Assembly (NCBI RefSeq): GCF_000012825.1
Contig: NC_009614.1
Span: forward strand, 2,914,001-2,978,000
DNA: 64,000 bases
Direction of reading: 5' to 3'
Source of the DNA: Phocaeicola vulgatus ATCC 8482
Lineage (GTDB): Bacteria; Bacteroidota; Bacteroidia; Bacteroidales; Bacteroidaceae
How positions within the stretch are numbered: the first letter of the stretch is position 1; the number at the start of each line of letters is the position of its first letter. The notes beneath the pieces are model-generated. The model saw only the letters and a list, made by a program, of their open reading frames with translations. It had not been told where the DNA came from and made no database searches. Positions 45,738 to 53,494 of the stretch are shown piece after piece. Made by a program: the position numbers and the translations under genes.

Positions 45738-46604
45738 ATGGTAAGAGCGAAAAGCACACGTCCTGCCCCTGTTAAAAAAAAGGCAGTCGCGAAACCTGTC
45801 CGCCGGACCACACAGCGGAAGGCGAAAAAGAAACCGCAAAGAGAGATGCCGTCATGGCTTCGGTATGTCATTGCGGGAATTATTGCTTTTTTATTCCTTG
45901 CCGCTTTCTTTTATTTCTTTATCCGTCCTTACTCTTACCGTTGGAAGCCTTGCTATGGCTTTAAAGCATACGGTGTATGTATGCCCTCAGGTTTTCATGT
46001 GCATGGCATTGATGTTTCCCATTATCAAGGAAACATAGACTGGAAAATGCTGACCCAGACCCGACAGGGAAAATTTCCTATTCATTTTGTCTTTATGAAA
46101 GCTTCGGAAGGAGGCGATTATGGGGACAAGGCTTTTAGCTCCAATTTTGATTCGGCGAAAACACATGGGTTTATCCGTGGGGCTTATCATTTTTACAATC
46201 CGAAGACAGATCCTGTCCGTCAGGCCGATTTTTTTATCAATTCCGTCAAGCTGGATTCAGGTGATCTTCCTCCTGTGCTCGATATTGAGAAGAGGGGAAA
46301 GGATGAGAATCAGCTCCGTCGTGACCTTAAACTGTGGCTTGACAAAATAGAACAGCACTACAAAGTGAAGCCTATTCTTTATACTTCTTATAAGTTTAAA
46401 ACGCGTTATCTGAATGATTCGGTCTTCAATTCTTATCCTTACTGGATAGCTCATTATTATGTAGACTCGGTGGAATACAGGGGGGAGTGGAAATTCTGGC
46501 AGCATACGGATGTGGGTACGTTGCCGGGTATTCGTGAGAAAGTGGATTTGAATATTTTCAACGGTTCGTTGGAAGAATTGCAATTAATGACCATAAAGAA
46601 ATAA
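45738..46604 (+). CDS. GH25 lysozyme-like protein with N-terminal membrane anchor
   Basis: 288 residues. A very basic cytoplasmic tail (about 1-38, rich in K, R and P) precedes one transmembrane helix (about 41-62, VIAGIIAFLFLAAFFYFF). The GH25 muramidase barrel follows, with GIDVSHYQGNIDW (catalytic-site Asp), FMKASEGGDYGD and LPPVLDIEKRG (Asp-x-Glu pair). GH25 enzymes cleave the MurNAc-GlcNAc bond of peptidoglycan. The anchor places it on the periplasmic face. It starts 50 bp after the pfp terminator. The basic N-terminal tail is unusual for lysozymes and may bind nucleic acid or phospholipid. Confidence 0.88.
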   Translation: MVRAKSTRPAPVKKKAVAKPVRRTTQRKAKKKPQREMPSWLRYVIAGIIAFLFLAAFFYFFIRPYSYRWKPCYGFKAYGVCMPSGFHVHGIDVSHYQGNIDWKMLTQTRQGKFPIHFVFMKASEGGDYGDKAFSSNFDSAKTHGFIRGAYHFYNPKTDPVRQADFFINSVKLDSGDLPPVLDIEKRGKDENQLRRDLKLWLDKIEQHYKVKPILYTSYKFKTRYLNDSVFNSYPYWIAHYYVDSVEYRGEWKFWQHTDVGTLPGIREKVDLNIFNGSLEELQLMTIKK

Positions 46605-46649
46605 GGGAACTGTGCCTGAGGTTCCGAAAACTTTGCTTATATTTGCTTT

Positions 46650-47018
46650 ATGAACTTACTGCTCAATATTATTTGGCTGATTTGCGGCGGATTTCTGATC
46701 TGCGTGGAATATATTGTTTCCAGCCTGTTGCTGATGATTACTATCGTCGGCATTCCTTTCGGTTTCCAGACTTTGAAGTTGTCTATGCTGGCTCTTTGTC
46801 CTTTTGGGCGGGAAATACGCAGTTGTCCCGGTGATGGTGGATGTCTCAGTGTGTTGATGAATATCATCTGGATACTTGTAGGTGGAATCTGGATCAGCCT
46901 CTCTCATCTGGCATTCGGGGTGTTGCTTTGCATCACTGTCATCGGCATTCCATTCGGACTGCAACATTTCAAGCTGGCGGGTTTGGCACTTACTCCTTTC
47001 GGAAAGGAGATTGTATAA
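46650..47018 (+). CDS. YccF-domain inner-membrane protein
   Basis: 122 residues, made of two YccF half-repeats: the first contains LIWLICGGFLICVEY and ITIVGIPFGFQTLKLSMLALCPFG, the second NIIWILVGGIWISLSHL and ITVIGIPFGLQHFKLAGLALTPFG. Each half has two hydrophobic helices. The family is conserved but has no assigned function. It begins 45 bp after the GH25 gene on the same strand, with a TATATTTG -7-like box at 46638-46645. Confidence 0.9.
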   Translation: MNLLLNIIWLICGGFLICVEYIVSSLLLMITIVGIPFGFQTLKLSMLALCPFGREIRSCPGDGGCLSVLMNIIWILVGGIWISLSHLAFGVLLCITVIGIPFGLQHFKLAGLALTPFGKEIV

Positions 47019-47117
47019 TAAATATAATACCGATATGATCGTTTGGTCACTTTGGATAAAATGCAGCGTCCTACGTGCGTTTGTCACCGCTTGATTCCGG
47101 TTCTAATTTTCAGGGAA

Positions 47118-47161
47118 GAAGAACAAAAGGACAAAAGAGAGAAAATCCGTTCTTTTGTCCT
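47118..47161 (-). terminator. Probable terminator of the prmA unit
   Basis: AGGACAAAAGA (47128-47138) pairs perfectly with TCTTTTGTCCT (47151-47161). On the reverse strand a TTTGTTCTTC tail follows. The T-run is weak. Confidence 0.5.
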
Positions 47162-47239
47162 CGAATAAATCAATGCATATCCTGCGTGGTTGGTGGCAAT
47201 TCCGTCTTTATCGCGTCTTTGCCATACTTGAAAATGGTA

Positions 47240-48085
47240 TTATTTCATGATGAATTTCACAGCTGCCCAGTTGTTCTTTTCCCGATGATGTACGAACTCC
47301 ATTCCCAGACTCTCCGCTTTTTCGCGGATAAAAGGAATATCCTGTATATAGAATCCACTCATAAATATTTCCGAACCCGGATGCATACAGGCGGCATAAT
47401 GGGGAAGGTCTGCCAGAAGAATATTCCGGTTAATGTTGGCAATAATCACATCAAACGCTTTGCGCCCTTTCAGCAGATTGGCGTCACCCAGTTCCACTGT
47501 AATGTTATGGATATGGTTCAGTGCAATGTTGTCTTTTGAATTGTTGACGCACCAGTCGTCAATGTCGATGGCTGTCACAGGATTGGCTCCTCGCATGGAG
47601 GCAAGGATGGCAAGAATAGAAGTGCCGCATCCCATATCCAGGACTGATTTTCCTTTCAGGTCGGCTTCTAACAGCTCGCTGATTATAGAGCTGGTCGTTT
47701 CATGATGCCCTGTGCCGAAAGCCATTTGCGGGTTAATCAGAATTTCATACTCAGTTTTCGGAGTGTCTTTGTGGAACGTGCTGTGAATGCAGCAACGGTC
47801 ACCTATGACGATGGGTTGAAAGAAGTTTTTCTCCCATTCTTCATTCCAGTTTTTGTCTTCGGCTTCCTTTATGGTGTATTCTATCCGGGTGTCAGGTAAA
47901 GGGAAGTTCGCAACCATTTCTTTCAGTGCTTCCTCGTCAAAGAGAGTTTGCTGGATATAGGCCTGTATTCCCCCTTCACATTCTACAAAACTTTCAAATC
48001 CTATTTCTCCGGCCAATGCGGACACTACATCATTCACTGTCTCATTACAGGGATGTGTTGTAAAGGTTACTTCTAAATATTTCAT
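47240..48085 (-). CDS. prmA: Ribosomal protein L11 methyltransferase
   Basis: 281 residues. It is a SAM-dependent methyltransferase that modifies ribosomal protein L11. Motif I is DMGCGTSILAILASMRGA, the motif II region is AIDIDDWCVNNSKDN and the family NINRNIL sequence stands in place of NPP-type motif IV. The N-terminal substrate-recognition domain is shorter than in E. coli, as usual in Bacteroidetes. It is 10 bp downstream of the thioredoxin-like gene in one transcription unit. Confidence 0.93.
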   Translation of the reverse strand: MKYLEVTFTTHPCNETVNDVVSALAGEIGFESFVECEGGIQAYIQQTLFDEEALKEMVANFPLPDTRIEYTIKEAEDKNWNEEWEKNFFQPIVIGDRCCIHSTFHKDTPKTEYEILINPQMAFGTGHHETTSSIISELLEADLKGKSVLDMGCGTSILAILASMRGANPVTAIDIDDWCVNNSKDNIALNHIHNITVELGDANLLKGRKAFDVIIANINRNILLADLPHYAACMHPGSEIFMSGFYIQDIPFIREKAESLGMEFVHHREKNNWAAVKFIMK

Positions 48086-48095
48086 ATCTTTTCGT

Positions 48096-48356
48096 TTATT
48101 CTATCACTTTACGGAGCAATGCCTCCATCTCATTTTTGAAGATGCCCGCTTCATGCACTTTCACCCCGTCCACATAGAACGTGGGAACGTAATAATAGTC
48201 GTATTGGTCGGCTATATCAGGATGTTGGGTTTCTTCTATCATTTCTATTTCTATAGGTTGGAATTCAGGATATTCTGCTTTCAGTTCTTCAATATAGCGC
48301 AGTGCTTTTTTGCAGAACGGGCATCTTTCCTGATAAAATAATTTCACTGGTTTCAT
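48096..48356 (-). CDS. Thioredoxin/glutaredoxin-like protein
   Basis: 86 residues with the redox motif CPFCKKAL (Cys13, Cys16) near the N-terminus and the cis-Pro loop in YYVPTFYVDG, a glutaredoxin-sized thioredoxin fold. It is likely a cytoplasmic thiol oxidoreductase or its relative of unknown substrate. First gene of a two-gene unit with prmA; a consensus promoter precedes it. Confidence 0.88.
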   Translation of the reverse strand: MKPVKLFYQERCPFCKKALRYIEELKAEYPEFQPIEIEMIEETQHPDIADQYDYYYVPTFYVDGVKVHEAGIFKNEMEALLRKVIE

Positions 48357-48381
48357 ACGATTGTTGGTTTAAGGATGATGA

Positions 48382-48413
48382 CAAAGATAATTTCTTTTCA
48401 TTACTTTCACAAA
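48382..48413 (-). promoter_or_regulatory. Promoter of the thioredoxin-prmA unit
   Basis: On the reverse strand a TTTG -33 box (48413-48410) and a TATCTTTG -7 box (48389-48382) are 20 bp apart; the -7 box is 26 bp before the ATG. Confidence 0.65.
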
Positions 48414-48469
48414 CAAACCTTCCGTCTTTTTGTTTCAGACTTGTGCTCTCATTGCAATGTTAGATGCAA

Positions 48470-48488
48470 TTATGCCCTCATGCCCTCA
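48470..48488. repeat. Left copy of a 19-bp inverted repeat bracketing the VirE-HU module
   Basis: TTATGCCCTCATGCCCTCA here is the exact reverse complement of 63380-63398. It is followed by a 50-bp degenerate block (48482-48530, containing GTTTATAATGAACAGGTTAT) that recurs in direct orientation at 63331-63380. The GAGGGCAT theme also occurs in the hairpins at both ends. Confidence 0.7.
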
Positions 48489-48535
48489 TTTGTGAGGTAA
48501 TTTGTTTATAATGAACAGGTTATTTGTGATGGTAG

Positions 48536-48576
48536 CATAGAAGAGTATGAGGGCATTGCCCTCATACTCTTCTATG
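48536..48576 (-). terminator. Perfect 41-nt palindrome after the VirE gene
   Basis: CATAGAAGAGTATGAGGGCA (48536-48555) is the exact reverse complement of 48557-48576, leaving one central T. It begins 10 bp past the VirE stop on the reverse strand, so it probably ends that transcript, though no long T-run follows. The GAGGGCA core matches the repeats at 48470 and 63294-63398. Confidence 0.6.
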
Positions 48577-48586
48577 GTAAAATAAA

Positions 48587-49270
48587 TTATTTCAACTTTG
48601 TTACATGATATAGGGTACCTCTGGTACTGGTCTTTTTAGGAATGTTCAGTTTGCGGAGAATACGTCCAAACCAATTTATTTTATTGATAGACAGTTTGTC
48701 GCGTGTGTTCTCTTGAAGATAATTAAAAATATCCATGGCAGTCATCCATTCTCCCTCCTTTTCGTTGGTTGCAGAAGAAAAGTTACAATGGAATAAATGC
48801 TCCAAAGGTGATATTTGTTCAAATTCGCTGTTGCTTTGTCGTAAAACGGCCTCATCTTCGTCATTCAGCCAATAACGTTCGTTCTTATAAAGTAAATGCA
48901 TGGCTTGCGCATAGAGTTGGCGGTAGTCTATGGTGACATTGGTATCAATGGGATCGGTCACTTCGATACAGATAAAGCGACGGCTTCCCGTGGGGTCGGT
49001 GAGCAAATCCTTCTGATTGCTGGTGCCGATGAATGAGGCATAGCGGCGTAATTCGCGCACGCTGGTTCCGTAAGGCTTGCGCAGATTGGCTGTCGGTTTT
49101 TGTAGCAGATGTTTCAGAAAGCCTTGTTGATTTACGGTAATCTGGTCGAATTCGTCCAGGTTGATAAGGAAAAATCGTCCCAAGGCACGTTCCGCTTCCT
49201 GTTTGCTGCTGAAGTCCAGGCTGTCGGCATAGCCGAAACGGAGTTCGGGTGGCAGCAAGATACGGCAATA
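48587..49270 (-). pseudogene. VirE-type primase/helicase, C-terminal part, separated by mobile element insertion
   Basis: The reverse-strand frame from 49270 reads Tyr-Cys-Arg-Ile-Leu-Leu-Pro-Pro-Glu-Leu then 218 further residues. It continues a P-loop ATPase directly after the Walker A motif: LINLDEFDQI is a Walker B-like site and FIGTSNQKDLL a sensor-type segment. The C-terminal end (about the last 70 residues) is a helical/winged region. Its missing N-terminal part is 60830-62236. Without the inserted element the two would form one 696-residue protein. A TTG at 49258 could restart translation of a 223-aa fragment, but such a fragment lacks the P-loop and is probably inactive. Confidence 0.88.
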
Positions 49271-49298
49271 TGTTAAGTTGTTAAAGTTATACCTTGCT
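49260..49298. other. attL junction of the serine-recombinase element
   Basis: VirE coding DNA runs up to 49271, the putative crossover dinucleotide GT is 49272-49273, and the element arm TTAAAGTTATACCTTGCT lies at 49281-49298. The dinucleotide is inferred by comparing both junctions with the reading frame. Confidence 0.8.
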
Positions 49299-49312
49299 AT
49301 TGAAAATACTCT

Positions 49313-49333
49313 TTATCTTTGCATCAAAGATAA
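49313..49333 (+). promoter_or_regulatory. Recombinase promoter overlapped by a perfect palindrome (possible operator)
   Basis: The -7 box TATCTTTG (49314-49321) is part of a 9-bp perfect inverted repeat: TTATCTTTG (49313-49321), CAT, CAAAGATAA (49325-49333). It lies 9 bp before the recombinase ATG. A repressor or the recombinase itself could bind here. Confidence 0.55.
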
Positions 49334-49341
49334 GATAAACA

Positions 49342-51018
49342 ATGAAAAGAGTTATAGGTTATATTCGTGTTTCTACTGATAATCAAGACCTTGAAAGGCA
49401 AAGGGTGTTGATTAGAAAGTATTGTGAGAATAAGGGGTACTCTCTGTTAAGAATAGAAGAAGACTATGCCATATCTGGAACAGTCAGCAACAGAAACGGA
49501 TTGAACAGTATTCTAAACATTACCAATAGCGTTGCTGACATGGTAGTAGTTAGTGAGTTGTCTAGACTGTCACGTCAAGATGATATATTTGAAACTTTGA
49601 CACAGATTCACACAATCATTAGAAACGTGGATTTAGTAATACTAGACGAACCAGACAAGGTATATGAAGCTGGAAAAACTATCATTCTTTCTGACTTTTT
49701 AATGCTTGCAATCAAAGCCTATGGAGCAGCGGATGAAAGAAAGAAAATAGTAAGCCGTATGACTACAGGTAAAGACAGTAAAGTACAAGCGTTTCCGTTA
49801 ATGCTTACAGACAGTAATATACCAACTGGCTTTAAGGCAGTGCCCAATCCGAATTATATAAAGGGAGCAACCCCCAAAATGTTATTGGTGGAAGATGAGG
49901 AACGTATGCAGTTAGTCAGAGATATATTTAACTATGTGGCAAACGGTCTTTCTCTAGGAAAAACAGCAGAAAAACTGAATATGCTTGGATATAGGACAGC
50001 AAGAAACAAACCGTTCTATGAACAGTCTATCAGAACAATTATAAATGATTCCATTTATAACGGTGTCAGATATTGGAAAGGCATGAAACTGGAACTTCCC
50101 GTAAAATTCATATCAGATGAAATCTGGAATCTGGCACACAAGAAAGTGCAGGAGAACAAGAATTATAGCGGTGAGGCACAAAAACATTATAACCCGTTGA
50201 AAGGCATTATCAAGTGTCCTTGTGGGCAAACCTCAATGTATGGCAGAACCTCATCCTGCATTACCTACAGATGTCTTGACAGAATAAAGATGGGAATAAA
50301 AAGCCCATGCACCAATGTTGGCATAAAGGCTGAAACTTTAATATATGCGGTGTGGAAAGATGTCAGACTTAGAACTCTGGATGAAACTTACCAAGCCAAG
50401 AGCAATGAGAAAATTGCAGAAATAGAAGCTGAAAATATAAAACTGACACAAAGCATAAAAGAAAAGGATTCTGAAATAGCCAAACTACAGTCTGATTTGA
50501 AAACAGTCATAGATAATGTTATGGCTTCCACCAATATAACAATAGTCAAGGCATTGAATGGCAAGGCGGATTCAATAGACAGCCAGATAAAGAGTATAGA
50601 AGCGGAAAAGACAGCCATTGATGAAGAAATTGCATCCAATAACAGAAGAATAGCGGATGAAATAAAGAGCCAGTCAAGAAAAGAACTTGACAGCCTTTCT
50701 CTGGAGGGCAAGGGAGAAATGTTCAGAGAATTACTTAGTAAAGTAGTTTATTATTCCGTTTCTTTAAATAGCGGATTCATAGTCATTACTTACAAGAATG
50801 ACTTGGAAACTATCATAGCGTATCATAATAGGAACAAACCATTTTTATGGGCACTTCCTATAACTTTCAGATTCAACAAGGTAAAACGGACTGTAATAGT
50901 TCCAACTTTACCAGAGCAACCTAAAATGACTTCTTTTGTCTTGGAACGTATCAAAGAGAAAGAATACACATTTAAACAGTTGCAGGAAAGTTTCAATCTG
51001 GAAGAATATAAAATATAA
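49342..51018 (+). CDS. Large serine recombinase (integrase/excisionase of the element)
   Basis: 558 residues. The N-terminal resolvase domain starts VIGYIRVSTDNQDLERQ with catalytic Ser11, and the conserved SELSRLSRQ Arg motif lies near residue 75. A 'Recombinase' DNA-binding domain follows (about 160-250, VRDIFNYVANGLSLGKTAEKLN and YEQSIRTIINDSIYNG), then a zinc ribbon (about 290-330: CPCGQTSM, CITYRC, SPC) and a coiled-coil region rich in E, K and S (about 350-455), the expected LSR architecture. It catalyses site-specific recombination between attP and attB, with 2-bp staggered cuts. It starts 70 bp from the element's left core, as integrases usually do. Confidence 0.95.
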   Translation: MKRVIGYIRVSTDNQDLERQRVLIRKYCENKGYSLLRIEEDYAISGTVSNRNGLNSILNITNSVADMVVVSELSRLSRQDDIFETLTQIHTIIRNVDLVILDEPDKVYEAGKTIILSDFLMLAIKAYGAADERKKIVSRMTTGKDSKVQAFPLMLTDSNIPTGFKAVPNPNYIKGATPKMLLVEDEERMQLVRDIFNYVANGLSLGKTAEKLNMLGYRTARNKPFYEQSIRTIINDSIYNGVRYWKGMKLELPVKFISDEIWNLAHKKVQENKNYSGEAQKHYNPLKGIIKCPCGQTSMYGRTSSCITYRCLDRIKMGIKSPCTNVGIKAETLIYAVWKDVRLRTLDETYQAKSNEKIAEIEAENIKLTQSIKEKDSEIAKLQSDLKTVIDNVMASTNITIVKALNGKADSIDSQIKSIEAEKTAIDEEIASNNRRIADEIKSQSRKELDSLSLEGKGEMFRELLSKVVYYSVSLNSGFIVITYKNDLETIIAYHNRNKPFLWALPITFRFNKVKRTVIVPTLPEQPKMTSFVLERIKEKEYTFKQLQESFNLEEYKI

Positions 51019-51077
51019 AAGTCTGTATTCTACAAACTTTTCTGTTATTTTGCAGTAGAACTAATAATGAATGTACC

Positions 51078-52103
51078 ATGCTAGAAGAAAAACTATATCA
51101 GATAGAGGAACTTTCAGATTTGAAAGTTAATTGGACTGAAAGCTACAAATGTCTGGATGAGCCACTATTAGAATATGTGTGGGAAGTAGCCAACCACTTT
51201 CTACCAGATTATGAAGAAACAGATAAGGGAATGATACCAATAGAATCTACAGCACCTGCTATATTTGCCAACAGATATGCGGAAAGAAACTTGTCCGTTG
51301 AAGAAAGATACGAGAGAAACAAAGAAATGAACACTTTCAAAGGAACTTTGGAAGAATACAAAAAACGGGAATACAGAGAGTTGGACGATTCTTTCAAAGA
51401 GAAGTTTTTGAATAATAAGAACTTACAGCATACCATTGAAGCATTTGATTTTGATGTCAGCAAGTTTTGGTATCTGCTTCTTTTCGTATATGACTTTATA
51501 GAGGATATTGGAACTGATGCGCCTACTGTAGAGAAACCGCTACTTGAAGATTTCGCTTCTTTTCTAACTAATCTATGCGGAGCATCGAGCATAACCTTGA
51601 AACAGGGCGACAAGAATATTTATTCTACAGAACGGGAAGACTTGATAGACATTATCCAAAGGGCTGTTTATCATTTCGGTGAAACATATAGCAAGATTGT
51701 AAACGGAGAACAAGACCTAAAAACAAAAATCAAACAATTACAGAAGTTAGGCTTGAAAGGCTTTATAGATAACAGCCTGTTATCGCAAATTAATTTCAAC
51801 GGCAAGTACACTCTTGACTATTCCCACAAAAGATGGAAGTTTGCAGAAATGTTCCTGTATTTCTTGGAGGGCAAGAAAGCAGATAAAAAAAGAGTAAGTG
51901 ACAGAAACGTAAGGATTTCTACTGAAAAGAACCTATTCGTTTCGAGACTTCTCTATACCACAGGCTATGTCTCGGAGGTGTACGACAGAGAGTTCTTTCC
52001 AAACGGAAAGCCCAACAGGACATTGTCCCTTATCATCCGAAAATACAGTAAGGAGAAATTTCCCCCTGTTATAGCTAACAACTATAATGCAGTAGCACTT
52101 TAG
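51078..52103 (+). CDS. Uncharacterised element protein
   Basis: 341 residues, soluble, acidic in the N-terminal half, with aromatic-rich helices (SKFWYLLLFVYDFIEDIG). A C-terminal basic region (KRWKFAEMFLYFLEGKKADKKRVSDRNVRIS, then SLIIRKYSKEKFPP) could bind DNA. No domain is recognised by eye. It starts 59 bp after the recombinase stop on the same strand and ends at a strong terminator, so the two genes are probably one unit. A role as a recombination directionality or regulatory factor is only a guess from position; its size is larger than usual for such factors. Confidence 0.8.
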   Translation: MLEEKLYQIEELSDLKVNWTESYKCLDEPLLEYVWEVANHFLPDYEETDKGMIPIESTAPAIFANRYAERNLSVEERYERNKEMNTFKGTLEEYKKREYRELDDSFKEKFLNNKNLQHTIEAFDFDVSKFWYLLLFVYDFIEDIGTDAPTVEKPLLEDFASFLTNLCGASSITLKQGDKNIYSTEREDLIDIIQRAVYHFGETYSKIVNGEQDLKTKIKQLQKLGLKGFIDNSLLSQINFNGKYTLDYSHKRWKFAEMFLYFLEGKKADKKRVSDRNVRISTEKNLFVSRLLYTTGYVSEVYDREFFPNGKPNRTLSLIIRKYSKEKFPPVIANNYNAVAL

Positions 52104-52120
52104 GCATATATAACAACAGG

Positions 52121-52165
52121 AAATGCGTACTGAAAGACTTATTCTTTTCGGTACGCATTTTTTTT
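52121..52165 (+). terminator. Terminator closing the recombinase unit
   Basis: AAATGCGTAC plus TGAAA (52121-52135) pairs with TTTCG plus GTACGCATTT (52146-52160), one wobble, followed by TTTTTT. A further TGCGTACTGAA copy follows directly at about 52165. Confidence 0.88.
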
Positions 52166-52327
52166 GCGTACTGAATGCAACAGATGATAAGTACGTATAT
52201 TATTAATTTACAGCGCTTTGCAGTGAAATAAAATATATTTTTCTTTGCATCGTCAAAATGAAAACCAAGATGCGCATCAACTAATGATTTTCGATTGACA
52301 TTAGTTTCTAAATTAAAATTGTTAGCT

Positions 52328-53296
52328 ATGAGCAAAATAGTACAGGTGGCGACCTCAAACGCAGATGTGTTAATTAACGCTACGGAAGTAGCAAGTGTAG
52401 AATCTCAAAACGACAATAATATGAATGAAGTGACGAGCACAGACTGTTGCCCGAAAGAAAAGACAACAGTTATCGCTATCATTGAGGGTGTTAAACAAGA
52501 AGTTAAATTGGCTCGCACCATCTATAGCATGGACGTGCTGAAGAAAAGCCAAGAGAAACTCCTTGGAGAAATTGACAAGAGCAAGTTGCTTGATGAGATA
52601 TTCCACTTTTCAGACCCCGAAATCTTCCGCAAGGCAGGGATTCCCCTCTACGACTGTGAGGGGGAAGAAATTCCTAAAGATGAGGAGAATGTGCTTGTGC
52701 CTATTGAGACAGGAGCAAACTATTGGAGGTTCAGTTTCGATGCCGTACTGAAACACGTACAGATACATACCTTTGAAAGCGTGGAAGAGTATGCGCAAGT
52801 GGTAGGAATGGCAGACCTTTTCACCCGTTCAAGAAGCACAGTCGAGAAGATAGGCATTGCGGCTTTGGCTACAGGGGATGCCACTTATCAAGCGGTCTAT
52901 GAACTTGCGAGAAAGACAGGTATGCCCGGCAGCAGTGCTTATGCGTACTTGGGGGTACAACTCCAAGCATCCACCACGTTGGAGATGTCTATCGGTATAA
53001 GACGGAAAGACGTGCCTGTGCTGAGCAGAACCCTTGAAGAAGCGTTGGAACTCCACAAACAAATCTGCCTTACGTTTACTCCAGCCGACGCAAGGAAGCG
53101 TTACGCAATTCGGGCTATCAACTCCGTTATGAAAACAGGAGACTATGACCTTGCAACCATCATGCAGGCATTACGAACCATTCCAGCGGAAAGCGTCACA
53201 CGTGCCCGCCTAATGGATTGCGGAATAAAAGAGACCTGCATAGCCAATGTCCTAATCAAGTACATCATTGAAATGCGGCAAAAGAGAGCCGCCTAA
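52328..53296 (+). CDS. Uncharacterised element protein
   Basis: 322 residues from the ATG at 52328; the open frame reaches 52295, but MSKIVQVATSNADVL is a cleaner start. Residues 1-50 are low-complexity and acidic. The rest is helical with SFDAVLKHVQIHTFESVEEYAQVVGMADLF and a region LFTRSRSTVEKIGIAALATGDATYQAVYELARKTGMPGSSAYAYLGV, resembling an HTH-like or RepA/ParB-type DNA-binding fold only vaguely. I do not recognise the family. Base composition is richer in G+C than genes to its right. It is followed by a hairpin-rich 198-bp gap before the helicase gene. Confidence 0.8.
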   Translation: MSKIVQVATSNADVLINATEVASVESQNDNNMNEVTSTDCCPKEKTTVIAIIEGVKQEVKLARTIYSMDVLKKSQEKLLGEIDKSKLLDEIFHFSDPEIFRKAGIPLYDCEGEEIPKDEENVLVPIETGANYWRFSFDAVLKHVQIHTFESVEEYAQVVGMADLFTRSRSTVEKIGIAALATGDATYQAVYELARKTGMPGSSAYAYLGVQLQASTTLEMSIGIRRKDVPVLSRTLEEALELHKQICLTFTPADARKRYAIRAINSVMKTGDYDLATIMQALRTIPAESVTRARLMDCGIKETCIANVLIKYIIEMRQKRAA

Positions 53297-53305
53297 ACAG
53301 CTCCG

Positions 53306-53368
53306 AAGAATGAGCCTGTGTGACAGGCAGGCTTGTTCTTCACATTAGAAGCGTCTCTTTCCAATGTA
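53306..53368 (+). repeat. Two consecutive hairpins in the leader of the helicase-like gene
   Basis: GAAGAA...TTCTTC (53306-53342) encloses GCCTG/CAGGC; then CACATT...AATGT (53341-53368). No T-run follows either, so they are not classic terminators. The rest of the 53297-53494 gap contains two tiny reading frames (16 and 22 codons from 53421 and 53440) that I do not treat as genes. Confidence 0.4.
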
Positions 53369-53481
53369 AGAAAAACCAACAGATTATGGATATATATAAA
53401 TTCAGTCTGACAGTACAACAATGAACGGAGGATGCTCTAATGTGGCTGACTTACAAAGACAGAAAGTGTAAGAAAATTTTT

Positions 53482-53487
53482 AGGAGA
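53482..53487 (+). promoter_or_regulatory. Strong Shine-Dalgarno AGGAGA before the helicase-like gene
   Basis: AGGAGA is 7 nt before the ATG at 53495. Classical SD sequences are uncommon in Bacteroides, so this may reflect foreign origin or demand for strong translation. Confidence 0.6.
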
Positions 53488-53494
53488 AAAGATT

